Positions 7,418-16,208 of a DNA stretch of 35,585 bases are shown here, in pieces. Where the stretch lies: NCBI GenBank assembly GCA_035516175.1, contig DATJAO010000058.1, positions 1 through 35,585 on the forward strand, given 5' to 3'. Both the position numbers and the translations under genes were made by a program. This DNA comes from DASPSR01 sp035516175 (GTDB lineage Bacteria > Nitrospirota > UBA9217). The notes below the pieces were generated by a model that saw only the letters and a program-made list of their open reading frames with translations, was not told the origin of the DNA and did not search any database. Position 1 is the first letter of the stretch. Each line of letters begins with the position of its first letter.

Positions 7418-10018
7418 ATGGCTGCTCCGTTCGATAAATCAAGCATCATTGAGTTCTTCCTCGTGGAGGCTGGCGAGCACATCCAGAACCTCAACAAGGG
7501 ACTTTTGTCCCTTGAGAAAGACCCCACCGATAGTTCTCTGATCGATGAGCTGTTTCGTGCCGCGCACACGTTGAAGGGCTCTGCCGCCATGATGGGTTTC
7601 CAGGGAATTAGCGATGTAGCGCACAAGGCCGAAGACATGCTCGGTCAGTTCCGCTCCGGCGCCATTCCCATCCTGAAAGAGACTATGAATTATCTGTTTG
7701 ACAGCGTCGATGCCATCAAGCTCATGGTCGACAGCGTGGCGGAAAATAAGCCCGAAGACCGGCTCGTGATCGACAGTATTGTCCAAGCGTACAAAGATGT
7801 TATAGAGAAAGTGCGTTCCGCCCCCGAGGGACAATTCGTTGCGGGATCATCGGCCGGCGTTTCAGCAGTTACGCAGAAAGAGGAAACGGATCTGTCGCGG
7901 GCTCAGACCTTCGACACAGAAGAACAGGTCTTCGATGTGGAGCCGCTGCAACTGCAGGAGGAACTTGGGCCTGTCGAGCGACCTACGGATTTGGTGACCG
8001 CTCCTGCACCGGCAGCTGCCGCTCTGCGGGAGCAGTCAGAGCAAACCTCGCAGGAAGCGCCGCCACTTGGCGCTGGTGGCTCGCTCAAGCGGGAGATCGA
8101 AGAGTCAAAGAAAGTCGGGGTCCTAGAAAAGCGTGGCTTAGGCCGCCGGGCCATGGACGCGCCTGAACTGGAAAAGCAGTTCATTCGCGTCAATGTCGAA
8201 CGGCTCGACAACCTTATGAACCTCGTCGGGGAGATGGTCGTGAACAGAAACCGGCTCGCCCGCCAGGTAGAATTCATCAAAACGCTCCGGGAAGAGCTCG
8301 CCTTCAGTCAAAGCCGACTTCTCCACGAGATCAAAAAATTTGAGGAAAAACATGAGTATACCCTCAACTACGGCATGCCGACCTCGCAGGTCGTGGAACA
8401 GGCCAATGACTTCTTTGAGCTCGAGTTCGACCGATATGACGACTTCAATCTCCTGTCGCGCAAATTAACTGAGATCACGAACGACACAAATGAGATTATG
8501 ACCGAGCTTGCCGGGTTCTTTGACTCATTCGAACTTGATACAGCCAAGATTTCCACCATCACAACGAACCTCCAGGACGAGATTACCATGGCCCGCATGG
8601 TCGAAATGGACAGATTATTCCAGATGCTCCAGAGGCCTGTCCGCGACCTTGCCCTGGAGGAAAACAAGCAGCTGAACATGGTCGTGTCGGGAGGCGAGAC
8701 CAAGATAGACAAGACGATTTTCGAGATCATATCCGACCCGCTTATGCACATGATCAGGAACGCCATCTCCCACGGTATTGAGGCCGCAGAGGAGCGGCGG
8801 AAACTCGGGAAAGATCCGACAGGGGCTCTCATTCTGAAGGCACGCCATGAAGGGAACAGCATCATCCTCGAGATCGAGGATGATGGCCGCGGTATGGACC
8901 CTGCGACCCTCAGGAAGACCGCAGTTGACAAGGGGTTCATGAGCTCTGTTGAGGCACAGAGCTTGACCGATATCGAAGCTATCAATCTGATCTTTCGTCC
9001 CGGCTTCTCCACGGCGCAGTCGGTGGGCAAGATATCCGGGAGAGGGGTGGGTATGGACGTGGTCTCTACCCATCTGGCCAAAATCAACGGCAGGATGGAG
9101 ATTAAGACCGAAAAAGGCGTTGGTACCCGTTTTGTCATCAGACTCCCGCTTACGCTCGCCATCGCACAGGCCCTTATAGTCAAGCTCAAGGAGCAGGAAA
9201 TGGCCATTCCCATGAACCTTGTTGAAGAGACGACGCGGTATTCATTCAAGGAAATCCAACGAGCAGCCGGCGAGGAGATGGTAAACCTCCGTGGTACGCT
9301 CATCGGACTCATCAAGCTGAACGATATCCTGGGCACGGGCAAGTTCCCGAAGAAAGAGGAGACCTACCGCCATCCGACCCTTATCCTTGGCACGGCGGAA
9401 AAACGCCTCGCGCTCATGGTGGAGGATATCATCGGCCGGGAAGAGATCGTGGTGAAGCCGCTCGGCGAATATCTGAAGGGAGTCAAAATGTTCTCCGGCG
9501 CAACGATTTCGGGCGAAGGCAACGTCCGTCTCATTCTCAACATCTCATCGCTGTTCGGTGAAGAGACAGTGACGATGAAGGCCAACTTTGTTGCGGCAAC
9601 GAATGTGGCGGCTCCCGAAGGAGCCAAGCGGAAACCGAAGATTTTAGTCGTCGATGACTCGATCAGCATCCGGAAGTATGTGCAGCGGTTCCTCGACCGT
9701 ACAGGATATGAGGTTGAAGTGGCTCCGGACGGCATGGAGGCACTCAACATCTTGGGCAAGACCCAATTTGATGCAGTGATCACCGACCTGGAAATGCCAA
9801 TCATGCACGGTTATGACCTGATTTCTGAGATGAAGCGGAATCCATCGCTCATGAACATCCCCGTTATCGTGCTGACGTCGAGGGCTGGAGAGAAGCACCG
9901 GCAGAAGGCAATTGATATGGGCGCGCAAGACTACCTCGTAAAGCCGTTTGAAGAAGAGGAAATACTCGGGGCGCTAAAAAAAATTTTGAGCGGGACTGCT
10001 CTCGCAAGTCGCGTATAA
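7418..10018 (+). CDS. cheA: Hybrid CheA histidine kinase with C-terminal receiver (ChpA/PilL-like)
   Basis: 866 residues. An N-terminal HPt domain carries phosphorylatable H50 in AHTLKGSA. A variable acidic and proline-containing linker runs about 125-245. Next come a long dimerisation region (LDNLMNLVGEMV onward), an ATPase domain with N-box HMIRNAISHGIE, G1 EIEDDGRGMD and G2 SGRGVGMDVV, and a CheW-like domain from about 600. A receiver occupies 737-866, with D746-D747, phosphoacceptor D790, T820 and K842. It autophosphorylates on H50 and passes phosphate to the PATAN regulator, CheY and possibly its own receiver. ChpA of Pseudomonas has many HPt domains; this has one. The extended helical insert at about 285-345 is unusual for flagellar CheA and typical of type IV pilus or gliding kinases. 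It probably forms one transcript with the receptor gene. Confidence 0.93.
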   Translation: MAAPFDKSSIIEFFLVEAGEHIQNLNKGLLSLEKDPTDSSLIDELFRAAHTLKGSAAMMGFQGISDVAHKAEDMLGQFRSGAIPILKETMNYLFDSVDAIKLMVDSVAENKPEDRLVIDSIVQAYKDVIEKVRSAPEGQFVAGSSAGVSAVTQKEETDLSRAQTFDTEEQVFDVEPLQLQEELGPVERPTDLVTAPAPAAAALREQSEQTSQEAPPLGAGGSLKREIEESKKVGVLEKRGLGRRAMDAPELEKQFIRVNVERLDNLMNLVGEMVVNRNRLARQVEFIKTLREELAFSQSRLLHEIKKFEEKHEYTLNYGMPTSQVVEQANDFFELEFDRYDDFNLLSRKLTEITNDTNEIMTELAGFFDSFELDTAKISTITTNLQDEITMARMVEMDRLFQMLQRPVRDLALEENKQLNMVVSGGETKIDKTIFEIISDPLMHMIRNAISHGIEAAEERRKLGKDPTGALILKARHEGNSIILEIEDDGRGMDPATLRKTAVDKGFMSSVEAQSLTDIEAINLIFRPGFSTAQSVGKISGRGVGMDVVSTHLAKINGRMEIKTEKGVGTRFVIRLPLTLAIAQALIVKLKEQEMAIPMNLVEETTRYSFKEIQRAAGEEMVNLRGTLIGLIKLNDILGTGKFPKKEETYRHPTLILGTAEKRLALMVEDIIGREEIVVKPLGEYLKGVKMFSGATISGEGNVRLILNISSLFGEETVTMKANFVAATNVAAPEGAKRKPKILVVDDSISIRKYVQRFLDRTGYEVEVAPDGMEALNILGKTQFDAVITDLEMPIMHGYDLISEMKRNPSLMNIPVIVLTSRAGEKHRQKAIDMGAQDYLVKPFEEEEILGALKKILSGTALASRV

Positions 10019-10109
10019 TCACACGAATATATAGACGAACGCACGAGTTTTCTGATATTATCACCTCCAGGCGGGAGCGACGCCGTTCCCATTGCCGGAC
10101 TGCTGGTTA

Positions 10110-10467
10110 TCACGGAGTCACGCGGCATCCAGAGGGACCCGAGCTTCACCGAGGTGTTCGAAGGGAGGCCCAGATTCCGCGGCAAGTGGATCCGGCGGTC
10201 AATGTAAAAAAGATCTTTAAACTACCTGCAAGCGTCGGGGCTGCTCTTCTGATGGGCAAGAACGGGAAGGGAATGATCGAGGACCTGGCCGAATCGGCAA
10301 TGGGCATCTTCGATACCGACCTGAAGTCGATGCCGCCTATGATGTAGGACGTCATGAATTCAAGCCAGTGGTATTACAACGGGATCCGTTCTCATAAAGG
10401 CGTGATAATAGTGCTATTGAACGAGGACGGTCTACTTCCAGAACTGGGAGCTATTTGCTGTCCCTGA
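10110..10467 (+). pseudogene. Decayed cheW, copy 1
   Basis: Between cheA and the next intact gene no frame stays open, but CheW blocks can be read across frames. SFTEVFEGRPRFRG is in one frame to about 10185. From 10186 another frame reads VNVKKIFKLPA, then GMIEDLAESAMGIFDTDLKSMPPMM, followed by an in-frame TAG (10345-10347). The same frame continues after the stop with WYYNGIRSHKGVIIVLLNEDGLL, which matches the last strands of CheW, to TGA 10465-10467. The order of blocks is that of a complete CheW domain. At least one frameshift and one nonsense codon are visible, so the gene is dead unless sequencing errors explain it. Confidence 0.7.
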
Positions 10468-10887
10468 TGTCTGAGCGAATATGCAGCGTACGGGCTTGTT
10501 GGGGCGGTAGAGATTCTGCAGCGGTGCAGGCCTCGCCGCGTGCCGTTGTCGTATTTCCTATATCGAAAGCATTTTGGACTTCCAGAGTATCATTTACCCG
10601 GCATTCAACCTAGGACAGCGGCTCGGTCTGGGAAAGCTTGAGCCGATCGGATTCATTATCGAACCGATGGAAATTAGAAGGGCATCATTTTGCTCGAGAA
10701 AAATAAAGTCCCTTTCGGCATCGTTGTGCAAAGCGTCGTTGGGGTTACGAAACTGAAGGATCCGACATCGCACCCGGTGCCGAACAGGACACAGGACATT
10801 GACTCAAAATTTGTAAAGGGATATACTTATGAAGTTGGCCAGACAATTATGATCCTCGATTATGAAAGGCAGCTCCATGCCAGTTAA
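10468..10887 (+). pseudogene. Decayed cheW, copy 2, in tandem
   Basis: A second CheW domain follows directly. Frame 1 reads YGLVGAVEIL and RRVPLS up to about 10555. The frame then shifts to YIESILDFQSIIYPAFNLGQ to about 10680, and shifts back to GIILLEKNKVPFGIVV, GVTKLKDPTSHPVPNRTQD and VGQTIMILDYERQL, ending at TAA 10885-10887. Two opposite indels thus leave the first and last thirds in the same frame. The 3' part is an open frame of 65 codons from TTG 10690, overlapping the start of the following REC gene by 11 bases. That is the arrangement of a once-coupled operon gene. The best-preserved block is the C-terminal half, so decay seems recent. Confidence 0.75.
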
Positions 10888-12154
10888 ACTATTACTAGCG
10901 GACAAGAGCATCACCATTCAGAAGGTCGTGGAGATGCTGTTCTCAGGCAGAGAATACGAGGTCGTCTGCGTGAGCGACGGTGAGAACGCGCTCTCCGAGG
11001 CGTCGCGAGTGGTTCCTGACGTGGTGCTGGCGGATGTCGATCTGCCGCGCATCGACGGCTATAATTTTGCCGCCAAGATCAAACAGGTTCCCGCGCTCGC
11101 ACAGACCCCCGTGATTCTCATGATGAGCAGAGACGATGTGTACAACGATGCCAAGGGACGGGAATCGGGCATTATCGACCATATCGCAAAGCCATTCGAA
11201 TCACAAGATCTCATCGGTAAAGTAAAGAAGGCGCTTGCTGCAGCGCGGATTGCCGAACCTGCACCCGCTGCGCCTCGACCGGCAGCCGCCCCCACACCGC
11301 CAAAGTCTCCTTTGGTGTCAACCCGTCCTGCCTCACCGGTTGTCTCCCCGTCGGCGCCCAAAGCTGCATCCAAGCCCAAGCAGCCCACACCGCCTACGGA
11401 CATCTTCGATATTATTCAGGAAGCGCCGACGCAGGCTGAGCTGAAGCGTGCCGCTACGCCGACTCCTCCCGAAGAAGATGAGGGCGTATTCGAGGTCGAG
11501 CCTGTCGTAGAGGTGGAAGAGCCCCTTGACAGCGACCTTGGGCAGACACTGCCCCTTGGGGATAAGGCGGTGGAAGAGATGCGGGCTGGCTTGGGCCTGA
11601 CCAACAAGAAAAAAGAATCGCAGCCCGAAATCGTCACATTTGAATCACTCGATATGGCGACGCAAACCTTCGGGGACTTTGCGCCTTCTCCGAAGCCCCC
11701 ACAACCCGCAGCTGAACCGCCACGGTCGACAGCGCGCCCCGCTGACGTAGTGCGCAAGGAACCGGAGGTCGTCACGCCGTCGATGCCAATGCCGCAGATA
11801 TCTGAGGAGATGATCCGCAGGATGGCGGAAGAGACCATCGCCAAGATGGCGAAAGATATGTTCGCAAAGCTTCCGCCAGTGCAAGTGCCGACGCTTCCCG
11901 AGAGCGAGCTCCGCAGCATGGCGGAAGCGGCCATCGCGGAGCTGGCAAAAGAGGCCTTTGAAATGCTGCCACCTCCTCCTCAGCCGCCGAAGGTATCCGA
12001 GGAAACGGTTAGGAGAGGGATCGAAGAGGCGGTTTCCAAGATCGCAAGAGAGATGGCAAGAGAAGTGTTCGAGAAGGTGGCATGGGAAGTGATCCCGGAG
12101 CTGGCTGAGCTGCTGATAAAACAGGAGATTGAGCGTTTGAAGGCGGAGACCTAA
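10877..12154 (+). CDS. Receiver-domain protein with Pro-rich linker and repeated helical tail
   Basis: 425 residues from ATG 10877, which follows AAAGG by 7 bases; the ATG at 10862 has no binding site. Residues 1-120 form a receiver domain with phosphoacceptor D in LADVDLPRIDGY, a serine at the Thr position (LMMSRDD) and the conserved K in AKPF. The N-terminal acidic pair is reduced to D-K (LLADKSIT), so metal binding may be weakened. A Pro/Ala-rich linker (about 125-305) includes two acidic patches. The tail has three related helical units of about 30-35 residues: EEMIRRMAEETIAKMAKDMF, SELRSMAEAAIAELAKEAFE and ETVRRGIEEAVSKIAREMA, ending in WEVIPELAELLIKQEIERL. Similar C-terminal sequences occur in deltaproteobacterial response regulators; their partner is unknown to me. 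It is the last gene of the cluster. Confidence 0.75.
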   Translation: MPVKLLLADKSITIQKVVEMLFSGREYEVVCVSDGENALSEASRVVPDVVLADVDLPRIDGYNFAAKIKQVPALAQTPVILMMSRDDVYNDAKGRESGIIDHIAKPFESQDLIGKVKKALAAARIAEPAPAAPRPAAAPTPPKSPLVSTRPASPVVSPSAPKAASKPKQPTPPTDIFDIIQEAPTQAELKRAATPTPPEEDEGVFEVEPVVEVEEPLDSDLGQTLPLGDKAVEEMRAGLGLTNKKKESQPEIVTFESLDMATQTFGDFAPSPKPPQPAAEPPRSTARPADVVRKEPEVVTPSMPMPQISEEMIRRMAEETIAKMAKDMFAKLPPVQVPTLPESELRSMAEAAIAELAKEAFEMLPPPPQPPKVSEETVRRGIEEAVSKIAREMAREVFEKVAWEVIPELAELLIKQEIERLKAET

Positions 12155-12166
12155 AGCCTCCTAGTG

Positions 12167-12187
12167 GGAGTGCGGAGTGCGGAACAG
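12167..12187. repeat. Heptamer tandem repeat trace (GGAGTGC)
   Basis: GGAGTGC at 12167-12173 and again at 12174-12180, followed by a degenerate GGAACAG. It lies between the REC gene stop and its terminator. It is one of five 7-base-period micro-repeats in the window. Confidence 0.6.
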
Positions 12188-12193
12188 AACGAC

Positions 12194-12220
12194 GAGGGGA
12201 CTTGCTCCCCTCTTTTATTT
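12194..12220 (+). terminator. Rho-independent terminator of the chemosensory cluster
   Basis: A perfect 7-bp stem GAGGGGA/TCCCCTC (12194-12200, 12206-12212) with a 5-base loop, followed by TTTTATTT. It separates the chemosensory cluster from valS. Confidence 0.88.
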
Positions 12221-12255
12221 GGATAGCGGTGCAGCGTTAAAGGGGAGCGTACTCG

Positions 12256-15072
12256 ATGTCAGGAAAAGAATTGCCTAAATCCTATGAACCGAAATCGGTA
12301 GAAGAACGGTGGTATGCATTCTGGCTCGAGAAGGGATATTTTCACGCTGATGAAAACGCCGGCGGAGAGCCTTTTTCGATCGTGATTCCGCCGCCAAACG
12401 TGACCGGGTCTCTTCATATCGGCCATGCGCTGAACTCCACGCTTCAGGACATCCTCGTGCGCTGGGCGCGCATGTCCGGCAGGAACACCCTCTGGGTGCC
12501 TGGCACTGACCACGCGGGCATCGCCACGCAGAATGTGGTCGAGCGTCAACTTACCAAGGAGCACATCGACCGGCATGCTCTCGGTCGGGAAAAGTTCATC
12601 GAGAAGGTCTGGGAATGGAAGAAGGTATATGGCGGCCGGATCATCAGTCAGCTCAAAAGGCTTGGTGCGTCATGCGACTGGCAACGGGAGCGCTTCACCA
12701 TGGACGAGGGGCTTTCGCGCGCTGTGCGAGAGGTATTCGTCGCGCTTTATGAAGAGGGGCTTATCTACCGTGGCGAGAGGCTCATCAACTGGTGTCCCCG
12801 CTGTCACACCGCTCTCTCGGACATCGAGGTGGAGCACGAGGACGAGAAGGGTAAACTCTATCACATCGCATACCCCCTGAGCCACGATCACAACATCCGT
12901 CTAACCGTGGCCACCACGCGGCCCGAGACCATGCTCGGCGATACCGCCGTTGCAGTGCACCCCCTCGATCCCCGCTACAAGGACCTCATCGGGAAGACCA
13001 TCGATTTGCCGCTCACCGCACGACGTGTTCCGATTATAGGCGACTCCGTTCTCGTTGATCTCGAATTTGGCACTGGCGCGGTGAAGGTCACGCCGGCTCA
13101 TGACTTCAACGATTACGAGGCAGGTCAGCGCCAGGTACCTCCGTTACCCCTAATCAGTATTTTGAATGAAAAAGCCGAGATTGTTCCAGATATTCCTGAT
13201 ATTAACCCAGATGTGCGAAAGCAAATAGCATGGAAACCTGCAAAAAAAGCTCGCGGTATAGTTGTCGAAATGCTTAAGGAACAAGGCTTCTTGGTCAAAA
13301 CGGAAGATCACAGCCATTCTATTGGAAAATGCTACCGTTGTAAGACCATAGTAGAACCACACCTATCGCCCCAGTGGTTTGTTAAAACCGTGTCACTTGC
13401 TCAACCAGCTATAAAGGTTGTCGAAGAGGGAAAGGTTCAATTTTATCCTAAGGGTTGGGAAAACACCTACTTTGACTGGATGCGAAATATCAAAGACTGG
13501 TGCATTTCACGCCAGATCTGGTGGGGCCATCGTATTCCTGCCTGGTATTGTAAAAAATGTGACAATGGCATACTTGAGAATTCGATTGGAGTTGGTGGCG
13601 TTGGAGAGGCCAGCGCCATTCCTTCGGGCGAGGAGAACACTACAACGATTGCGATAAATGCTACACCCATTGTTCAGAGAGAAGAACCTAGGAAATGCCC
13701 GCGCTGCGGATCTACTGAGTTTATTCAAGATCCCGACGTGCTCGATACATGGTTCTCGTCGGCGCTGTGGCCTTTTTCCACGCTCGGCTGGCCCGACAAG
13801 ACCAAGGAGCTTGCGTCCTACTATCCTACGTCGGTGCTCATCACAAGCTTCGATATCATCTTCTTCTGGGTCGCTCGAATGATCATGATGGGTCTCTACT
13901 GCATGAAAGAGGCCCCCTTCCGGCACGTGTATATACATGCCCTCGTGCGCGACGCTGAAGGATTGAAGATGAGCAAGTCAAAGGGCAATGTCATCGACCC
14001 ACTCGTGATGATCGACCAGTACGGCACCGACGCATTCCGGTTCACGCTTACAGCCTTTGCCGCCCAGGGCAGGGACATCAAAATGTCCACGGAGCGCATC
14101 GAAGGCTACCGGAACTTCGCAAACAAGATCTGGAACGCAAGCCGATTCGTGCTCATGAATCTTGAGCAGGATTTTGTCCCGAACGTCGAGCTGTTGACCA
14201 AGGATACGTCTCTTGCCGACCGCTGGATCCTTTCACGTATGAACACGATGAGCAAAAACATCCAGCAGGCGCTCGCGGACTACCGGTTCAATGACATGGC
14301 CTCCAGTCTGTATCAGTTCATCTGGCATGAGTACTGTGACTGGTATTTGGAATTATCCAAACCCGCATTGAATCAGGAAAGGGGCTCGGCGTCACGAAGC
14401 GCGGCGCAGACCGTGCTAGCCCATGTGCTCGAAACCTCACTCAGGCTATTACATCCGATCATGCCTTTCATTACCGAGGAAATCTGGCAGTCGCTACCGG
14501 AGAAGGTCAGAGCCCGGGGGCGAGGGGCCAGAGGCAAAGGTGAATCAATAATGGTATCATCCTATCCCATTGCGGATGAAAAGGTAATCAACGCCGAGAT
14601 CGAGCAGGATATGCAGATGGTAATGGATATCATCCTTGCTATACGGAACATCCGCGGCGAGATGAACATCGCGCCGTCAATGCAGATCAATGCGAACGTT
14701 AAGGTAGAGACCGAAGAGCTTGGCGAGCATCTTCAGAAGAGCTCCAGCTACGTAATGACCCTTTCACGCCTCAAAGAGCTTCGGATCGGCGTCGAAGAGA
14801 GGAAGCCAAAATCAGCTGCAACTGGCGTGATCAAGGGCGCCGAGGTGTATGTGCCGCTGGAAGGCCTTCTTGATCTCACGCAGGAACGCGACAGGCTTCA
14901 AAAAGAGATTGCGAAGATATCCAAGGATATCGATATTTTCTTTAAGAAGCTTTCGAATAAGGATTTCGTTGAGAAGGCGCCGAAGGCGGTGGTAGAGAAG
15001 GACACGTCGAAGCTTGAAGAGTTTAAAGTAAAGCGGGATAAGCTTGAGCGGAGCTTGAAAATGCTGGGATAA
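12256..15072 (+). CDS. valS: Valyl-tRNA synthetase
   Basis: 938 residues, a class I synthetase that charges tRNA-Val in the cytoplasm. The HIGH motif is H54-I-G-H57 (after PPNVTGSL) and KMSKS is at 571-575. The editing domain carries TTRPETMLGDTAVAV, and VTPAHDFNDYE is present. The C-terminal coiled-coil arm (about 865-938) is intact. GGGGAG precedes the ATG. Two oddities are visible. Residues about 294-494 (13135-13735) are encoded by clearly AT-richer DNA and carry an enlarged insert between the two C-x-x-C pairs (CKKC near 433, CPRC near 478). A purine-rich 7-base-period stretch at 14517-14537 adds about 12 Arg/Gly-rich residues before GESIMVSSYP. The reading frame stays open throughout, so the enzyme should be functional. 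Confidence 0.96.
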   Translation: MSGKELPKSYEPKSVEERWYAFWLEKGYFHADENAGGEPFSIVIPPPNVTGSLHIGHALNSTLQDILVRWARMSGRNTLWVPGTDHAGIATQNVVERQLTKEHIDRHALGREKFIEKVWEWKKVYGGRIISQLKRLGASCDWQRERFTMDEGLSRAVREVFVALYEEGLIYRGERLINWCPRCHTALSDIEVEHEDEKGKLYHIAYPLSHDHNIRLTVATTRPETMLGDTAVAVHPLDPRYKDLIGKTIDLPLTARRVPIIGDSVLVDLEFGTGAVKVTPAHDFNDYEAGQRQVPPLPLISILNEKAEIVPDIPDINPDVRKQIAWKPAKKARGIVVEMLKEQGFLVKTEDHSHSIGKCYRCKTIVEPHLSPQWFVKTVSLAQPAIKVVEEGKVQFYPKGWENTYFDWMRNIKDWCISRQIWWGHRIPAWYCKKCDNGILENSIGVGGVGEASAIPSGEENTTTIAINATPIVQREEPRKCPRCGSTEFIQDPDVLDTWFSSALWPFSTLGWPDKTKELASYYPTSVLITSFDIIFFWVARMIMMGLYCMKEAPFRHVYIHALVRDAEGLKMSKSKGNVIDPLVMIDQYGTDAFRFTLTAFAAQGRDIKMSTERIEGYRNFANKIWNASRFVLMNLEQDFVPNVELLTKDTSLADRWILSRMNTMSKNIQQALADYRFNDMASSLYQFIWHEYCDWYLELSKPALNQERGSASRSAAQTVLAHVLETSLRLLHPIMPFITEEIWQSLPEKVRARGRGARGKGESIMVSSYPIADEKVINAEIEQDMQMVMDIILAIRNIRGEMNIAPSMQINANVKVETEELGEHLQKSSSYVMTLSRLKELRIGVEERKPKSAATGVIKGAEVYVPLEGLLDLTQERDRLQKEIAKISKDIDIFFKKLSNKDFVEKAPKAVVEKDTSKLEEFKVKRDKLERSLKMLG
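14517..14537. repeat. Heptamer-period micro-repeat inside valS
   Basis: Three successive 7-base units, GGGGCGA, GGGGCCA and GAGGCAA. They encode part of an Arg/Gly-rich insert (RARGRGARGKG) that ValS proteins normally lack at this point, just before GESIMV. Confidence 0.45.
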
Positions 15073-15168
15073 TTTAACCAGAGCATAATACACGGGTCCC
15101 TTTCAGAACCATACTGCAGCTTCTGGGCATAGCCGTCATTTTGGCTGGAGATAGACTTCTAAAAGTGA

Positions 15169-15210
15169 AGGAAGGGATATTAGCCAACCAAATCTCTTTC
15201 CTCCGTTTTT
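15169..15210 (+). terminator. Weak terminator-like hairpin after valS
   Basis: Arms AGGAAGGG (15169-15176) and CTCTTTCCT (15194-15202) pair with two G-U pairs around a long loop, followed by CCGTTTTTA. It lies in the 215-base gap before nadC. It is weak, so read-through into nadC is plausible. Confidence 0.3.
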
Positions 15211-15287
15211 AGCAAAATCAGTTAAGTGGATGCCTCTTATCATGTTGATTTGGTTCGGGATAGCTTCAATTATAAAGTGATACTGTT

Positions 15288-16115
15288 ATGGATCTTTATG
15301 TTAAAAAAACAATAGAAAAGGCTCTTTGCGAGGATATCGGCCCTGGTGACGTGACTTCCGATGCGACGATTCCTGCTGGCTCCACATCCATGGCGGAGAT
15401 GCTGGCAAAGCAGGACCTTGTTCTCGCCGGGCTTGATGTGAGTCTCGAAGTTTTTCATTTTCTTGATGCTGCTATTCAGTTCACGCGATTTGCGCAGGAT
15501 GGCGAGAGAATAAAATCGGGGAAAGTCATTGCGCGGTTGTCAGGCAGCACACGAATTCTTCTCGCTGGAGAGCGCGTTGCATTGAATTTCCTTCAGCACA
15601 TGTCAGGTATTGCAACCTTAACGTCAAAATATGTGGAGCAGCTCAAAGGGCTCAAGGCGCAGGTTCTGGACACAAGAAAGACGCTTCCGGGATTAAGACC
15701 GCTTGAAAAATATGCCGTTCGCATGGGTGGTGGGACGAACCATCGGTTCGGTTTGTATGACGGCGTGCTGATCAAGGATAATCACATCAAGGCCGGAGGC
15801 AGCATCACGAAAGCAATCGAAAGTGCGAGAAGCAAGGCCCATCACCTACTCAAGATCGAAGTCGAAACTAAAACGCTCGAAGAAGTGCGCGAGGCACTGG
15901 CTGCAAAAGCGGACATCATCATGCTAGACAACATGCCACTCGACATGATACGCGAGGCGGTAACGTTGATCAATGGCCAGGCATCCGTCGAGGCATCGGG
16001 CAATGTAACATTTGAGACGATTCGCGAAATAGGTGAGACGGGCGTGGATTTCATTTCCTCGGGAAGCCTGACGCATTCGGCGCCCGCTGCGGATATCAGT
16101 ATGAAGATTAAATAA
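15288..16115 (+). CDS. nadC: Nicotinate-nucleotide pyrophosphorylase (quinolinate phosphoribosyltransferase)
   Basis: 275 residues, the normal length. It converts quinolinate and PRPP to nicotinate mononucleotide, CO2 and pyrophosphate in de novo NAD synthesis. Signature segments: DTRKTLPGLRPLEKYAV (PRPP and quinolinate binding), GGGTNHRFGLYDGVLIKDNHI, IEVET, IMLDNM and VEASGNV, then SSGSLTHS near the C-terminus. No strong ribosome binding site precedes the ATG at 15288. The order valS-nadC-birA-coaX recurs in Geobacter-like genomes, which supports the assignment and the broad taxonomic guess. Confidence 0.95.
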   Translation: MDLYVKKTIEKALCEDIGPGDVTSDATIPAGSTSMAEMLAKQDLVLAGLDVSLEVFHFLDAAIQFTRFAQDGERIKSGKVIARLSGSTRILLAGERVALNFLQHMSGIATLTSKYVEQLKGLKAQVLDTRKTLPGLRPLEKYAVRMGGGTNHRFGLYDGVLIKDNHIKAGGSITKAIESARSKAHHLLKIEVETKTLEEVREALAAKADIIMLDNMPLDMIREAVTLINGQASVEASGNVTFETIREIGETGVDFISSGSLTHSAPAADISMKIK

Positions 16116-16125
16116 CCAGATCAAG

Positions 16126-16184
16126 GGGCATGGGTCCAAGGTCCAGAAAAGGCGAGTCAAATTTCACTTATTGACCCCGTGCCC
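16126..16184. repeat. Imperfect inverted repeat between nadC and birA, with a heptamer trace
   Basis: GGGCATGGGTC (16126-16136) is nearly complementary to GACCCCGTGCCC (16173-16184) across a 36-base spacer, with no T tract. Inside it, GGTCCAA and GGTCCAG (16133-16146) form a 7-base tandem. The structure could be a dispersed repeat or an mRNA stem; it does not look like a terminator. Confidence 0.4.
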
Positions 16185-16208
16185 ATCGGCCCATGACCCT
16201 ATGAGTCT

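Noticed and set aside
6645..7442. 265-codon open frame on the minus strand inside the receptor gene
   Set aside because: It is a shadow of the conserved MCP signalling domain; His- and Cys-rich composition is typical of an antisense reading.
8368..9342. 324-codon open frame on the minus strand
   Set aside because: It is antisense to the conserved ATPase and CheW-like domains of CheA, is Ser/Arg-rich as expected from reading GC-rich codons backwards, and shows no family motif.
15073..15287. T-box or other riboswitch between valS and nadC
   Set aside because: I found no T-box sequence, specifier loop or strong terminator, only a weak hairpin.
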